Source: Panopea generosa (taxonomy: Eukaryota > Mollusca > Bivalvia > Adapedonta > Hiatellidae). Taken from it: a DNA stretch of 64,000 nucleotides. Each line of letters begins with the position of its first letter. Positions within the stretch are counted from its first letter, which is position 1. The position numbers and the translations under genes are program-made. The DNA is taken from positions 10,887,874 through 10,951,873 of the forward strand of contig CM055907.1 of the NCBI GenBank assembly GCA_029582155.1, given 5' to 3'. Positions 59,835 to 64,000 of this stretch are shown here, piece after piece. The notes beneath the pieces are model-generated. The model saw only the letters and a program-made list of their open reading frames with translations. It was not told the DNA's origin and searched no databases.

Positions 59835-60302
59835 AGACTTGTATATCAGGAACACTTACATCTCCTGACTAAATGTTGATGAAATAACACACGAAGGATA
59901 CATAATTTGTAAAGTAATCGCTCATAATTCACAGGCAACTGTTCTTTTTTTTACATAATCTGTAAGTTGTATGTAATCTTAGATGTTCAAACATGTTTCG
60001 ATCATACTAAATGATCATGCATTAAATATATTGAGGTTTGATGAAAATTTCTTGTAATTTATCGTTATTTTAGCTGCAGTATACATATTTTGTAATCACA
60101 TGTATGTCAACAAATATAAACACAATTTTCTGGAAATGGTATTGTTTTGATAACAATTTCGTTTTGCAATGTATGAATTTTGGTTTGTGTTTCTGAGATG
60201 AACAGAAGTTAAGATTAATGAAATAGAGATATTACGAGATTTTGCGTGAATACATGAGCGTTCACAAAATCTCAATCAGTTCGTTCTCTATATAATTCCT
60301 AG
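59835..60302. repeat. dispersed repeat block, copy 2
   Basis: Matches 35755-36250. Immediately followed by the 44-bp satellite, unlike copy 1. Confidence 0.75.
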
Positions 60303-60324
60303 TTAAGATTGACATTTGAAATTA

Positions 60325-61630
60325 TATAATCTCGTATATCTGCATGACGGAGATACGAAACTGATTTAACCTAGTTGGTATATCTACAAGACAGAGATAC
60401 GAAACTGATATAATCAAGTTGGTACATATACCTGAAGGTGATATGAAACTGATATAACCAAGTTGGTACATATATCTGACGGTGATATGAAACTGATATA
60501 ACCAAGCTGGTATATCTACATGGCGGAGATATGAAACTGATATAACCAAGTTCGTATATCAACATGGCGGAGATATGCAACTGATATAACTAAGTTGGTA
60601 TATCTACATGACGGAATATGCAACTGATATAATCAAGTTGGTACATCTACATGGCGGAGATATAAAACTGATATAACCAAGTTCGTGTATCTACATGATG
60701 GAGTTATGAAACTGATATAACCACGTTCGCACATCTACATGGCGGAGATATGAAACTGATATAACCAAGTTCGTGTATCTACATGATGGAGTTATGAAAC
60801 TGATATAACCACGTTCGCACATCTACATGGCGGAGATATGAAACTGATATAACCAAGTTAGTATATCTGCATGACAGAGCGGTGTAACTGATACAATCAA
60901 GTTGGTATATCTACATGGTGGAGATATAAAACTGATACAACCGAGTTTGTACATCTACATGACGGAGTTATGAAACTGATATAACCAAGTTGGTATATCT
61001 GCATGGTGGAGATATGAAACTGATATAACCAAGTTGCCATATCTACATGGTGGAGATATGAAACTGATATAACCAAGTTGCCATATCTACATGGTGGAGA
61101 TATGAAACTGATATAACCAAGTTGCCATATCTACATGGTGGAGATATGAAACTGATATAACCAAGTTGCCATATCTACATGGTGGAGATATGAAACTGAT
61201 ATAACCAAGTTGCCATATCTACATGGTGGAGATATGAAACTGATATAACCAAGTTGGTATATGTACATGACAGAGATATGAAACTGATATAACCAAGTTG
61301 CCATATCTACATGGTGGAGATATGAAACTGATATAATCAAGTTGGTATGTCTACATGACTGAGATATAAAACTGATACAACCAAGTGTGTACACCTACAT
61401 GACGGAGTTATGCAACTGATATAACCAAGTTGCCATATCTACATGGTGGAGATATGAAACTGATATAACCAAGTTGACCAAGTTGGTATATGTACATGAC
61501 AGAGATATGAAACTGATATAACCAAGTTGCCATATCTACATGGTGGAGATATGAAACTGATATAATCAAGTTGGTATATCTACATGACAGAGATATGAAA
61601 CTGATACAACCAAGTTTGTACCTCTCCAAA
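60325..61630. repeat. 44-bp satellite
   Basis: About 29 copies of GATATGAAACTGATATAACC, AAGTTGCCATATCTACATGG, TGGA. A run of six or so identical units at 61000-61250 shows recent amplification; the left third is more diverged. Minus-strand frames of 70-87 codons are by-products. Confidence 0.92.
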
Positions 61631-62007
61631 CAGCATATTGCTGTACTTCCCTGCTAATATTGAATGATTGGCTATAGGCCTATATATTCAACTTTTATTT
61701 TATTTCAGACCTAGTATAAAGGTAGTTTTATCAGTGACATATCCACCTCCTAAGTCACCGGTTTTGTACACAACAGCTTATCATTTAAGCGTGTCACTCG
61801 ACACATATTTTATGTCAGTGCTTTACAAATAGGTTTTTATATCGGGTTTTCTCTATTTTTCTACTGTTTAACAAGTCACGAATCGTGCTATGTTAAAATG
61901 TAGTTAAATAGCAGGCCACTGCGAAGGTCGTGAACACAGTGATTATGACGCAAGCAGCATAGCGTGACTAAGCTCATATTTCACGAACGTGTTCCGAAGT
62001 TTTACTC

Positions 62008-62722
62008 AGTTTTAAAGGGAGTATATCAGGAAAACATGCTGGAAATGTCTTCAAGATAGAAAACATATTAAAATGGATAAAAAACATCTCATTATAATCA
62101 ATTAATCAAATCCGAATGGTTTGGTATGTCAAATCCACCAAAACGTGACAATATCAATATTTGAATTGGAGCGGGAAACTTGAAACAAAATCCCCATTCT
62201 AAAAATAGACAGTATTTTACTACTACATGACGTCCTTCGGACTCTTTCTACGACGAAACCATTTTTACTACGTGTAAACCTGTACCAATGGTGGATCTAC
62301 TCTTTAAAAAAATTCGACGTACGCCCCCTTCCACCTAAACTCCCATATGTTATTAAAGTGCATTATAGTTCTACTGACAAAAAAAACGTGTTTGCCCGTT
62401 CAGATGTTGTGTTGCGCCCCACCCCCTCTTAACTGAAATTAATTCTGGATCCACGACTGTGAATAACGGATCAATTTGAAATCAAAATGAAATCACGTAA
62501 CTCAATTAATACATCACAAAATATGTTGCACTTTTAAGCGGGAAACTGTTTAGTGTAATCTAGGCGCATAGCACAAGTTAGGAAATACCTTTTTAATATT
62601 TTATTTTGACAGGATTAATTATATATATTTGGCAATACGGGCTCAGTGAGTATGCTATATTGGAAATATATATATTTCAGCCAACTTTAAAAGTTTGAAA
62701 AATCTTGATAGACTCCCTTTAA
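62008..62722. mobile_element. inverted-terminal-repeat element, copy 2, with insertion
   Basis: Left TTTAAAGGGAGTATATCAGG, right CTTGATAGACTCCCTTTAA. Relative to 53540-54070 it carries an extra block of about 180 bases (62285-62465) with CGCCCCCTTCCACC and GCGCCCCACCCCCTC, probably another insertion. Confidence 0.75.
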
Positions 62723-63165
62723 CCTGGTTTTGCTTAATTAAATACTTTAAAACTGAACACAATTTTGACTGGTTACACTACTATTCTTTACTCACCGTCA
62801 GTGGAACCGAATGTTAAAATCATGACCACTCGGATGATTTTCTTTGATTGAAGCATTTAAGTATACAAGTATATGACAGGGGTCAGAAACAGACATATAA
62901 AACTGGCATCTGTTTCATCAAAACATTAATGTATATACTCGAGTACCTGAAAACTAAAATCGAAGAAAAAAACAGCCAGGTGATCATGATTTCAGACTGG
63001 TTCTAGTAATACTGCATTATTATGGTATCATTGATATTGTTAATATAATATATTAATAACCAGTCCAGTCAAAATTAAACACACAGGCACACACACACGC
63101 ACCCACACTACCCAACCCGACGCATGCACGTACGTCCAACCCCTTTCTTCACTCAACATGGACAT
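62723..63165. other. intergenic, nothing recognised
   Basis: AT-rich, with a short CA microsatellite near 63080-63100. Confidence 0.45.
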
Positions 63166-63171
63166 AACAAT

Positions 63172-63805
63172 GGAAAGTGTAATTGGTGCTTCTGCGAAGT
63201 GTAGCGGGTGCTTCTGCAAAGTGTAACGGGTGCTTCTGCAAAGTGTAAGGAGTGTGTCTGCAAAGTGTAAAGGGTGCTTCTGCAAAGTGTAACGGGGGCT
63301 TCTGCAAAGTGTAACGGGGGCTTCTGCAAAGTGTAATGGGTGCTCCTGCAAAGTGTAACGGGTGTTTCTGCTAAGTGTAATGGGTGCTCCTGCAAAGTGT
63401 AACGGGTGTTTCTGCAAAGTGTAACGGGTGCTTCTGCAAAGTATAACGGGTGCTCCTGCAAAGTGTAACGGGTGTTTCTGCTAAGTGTAATGGGTGCTCC
63501 TGCAAAGTGTAACGGGTGTTTCTGCAAAGTGTAACGGGTGCTTCTACAAAGTGTAACGGGTGTTTCTGCAAAGTGTAACGGGTGCTTCTGCAAAGTGTAA
63601 CGGGTGTTTCTGCAAAGTGTAACGGGTGTTTCTGCAAAGTGTAACGGGTGCTTCTGCAAAGTGTAATGGGTGCTCCTGCAAAGTGTAACGGGTGCTTCTG
63701 CAAAGTGTAACGGGTGTTTCTGCAAACTTTTACGGGGGCTTCTGCAAGGTGTAATGGGTGCTTCTGCAAAGTGTTATGGGTGTTTCTGCAAAGTATAATG
63801 GAAAT
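63172..63805. repeat. 22-bp minisatellite
   Basis: About 29 copies of TGCTTCTGCAAAGTGTAACG plus GG, with alternate TGTTTCTG and TGCTCCTG variants. Three minus-strand frames are open because 3 units make 66 bases; not genes. Confidence 0.93.
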
Positions 63806-64000
63806 AACCACTGGCAGGAGTAATGAACCTTGGTTAGTTCCCCCACCCCATCTGAGTACTGATATCAATTTTGTTTAACGGCTTTTAATTAAATAGTTTT
63901 TAGTACAACAGTTTTTTATGTTTTCTTATGCAAAATATCTTCCTCGGAAATCGGTAAATAACCCAAATTAGAGTGAATTGTAATATCAATTAAAGATGAA

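Noticed and set aside
63040-63868. Minus-strand open frames up to 190 codons (QKHPLHFAEAPVTLCRSTRY pattern)
   Set aside because: All three overlap in different frames over a 22-bp repeat; no start context, no unique flanking protein sequence.

Overview
The window is animal nuclear DNA, most likely from a bivalve mollusc. Its genes are sparse and intron-split with GT-AG junctions, the DNA is AT-rich, it is crowded with tRNA-derived SINEs and short inverted-repeat elements, and about 40% is tandem repeat. The bivalve assignment is an inference from repeat style and the TRIM-type gene; the sequence does not prove it. Exon coordinates were worked out by hand from splice motifs and reading phase.

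Layout. (1) 460-9223, plus strand: at least six phase-compatible exons of a small FYVE-like zinc-finger protein whose 5' end lies outside the window. Its last exon runs into a 66-bp minisatellite (9182-10640) built from copies of that exon's own end. (2) 10.6-19.1 kb: no gene seen; 29-bp minisatellite, retroposons, fold-back elements. (3) 19.19-30.88 kb: about 134 copies of an 87-bp satellite. (4) 30.875-40.133 kb, minus strand: three exons matching the N-terminus of the deubiquitinase USP9X/Fat facets, with a one-base frameshift and an apparently missing internal exon; the intron between exons 2 and 3 holds a 45/38-bp satellite. (5) 42.63-43.83 kb, minus: an intact single-exon RING/B-box/coiled-coil (TRIM-type) protein of 400 residues. 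(6) 44.3-49.3 kb: 50-bp and then 20-bp repeats. (7) 51.66-56.48 kb, minus: a three-exon gene for a 391-residue protein that I do not recognise. (8) 56.6-64 kb: a 2.9-kb terminal-inverted-repeat element, a 44-bp satellite, a second element family and a 22-bp minisatellite.

The most striking observation is that two of the large arrays grew out of gene boundaries. The 87-bp satellite abuts the 5' splice site of the third USP9X-like exon, and nearly every unit repeats that donor (GA|GTAAGTAC in the sense of the host gene), making an intron with more than a hundred donor-like sites. The 66-bp array repeats the terminal exon of the FYVE-like gene. In it, a second AG two bases downstream of the obvious acceptor would switch translation from a short tail with a stop into a frame open across the repeats. 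The genes show no operon-like relationship and no shared pathway can be inferred, beyond two of them (USP9X-like and TRIM-like) belonging to ubiquitin families.
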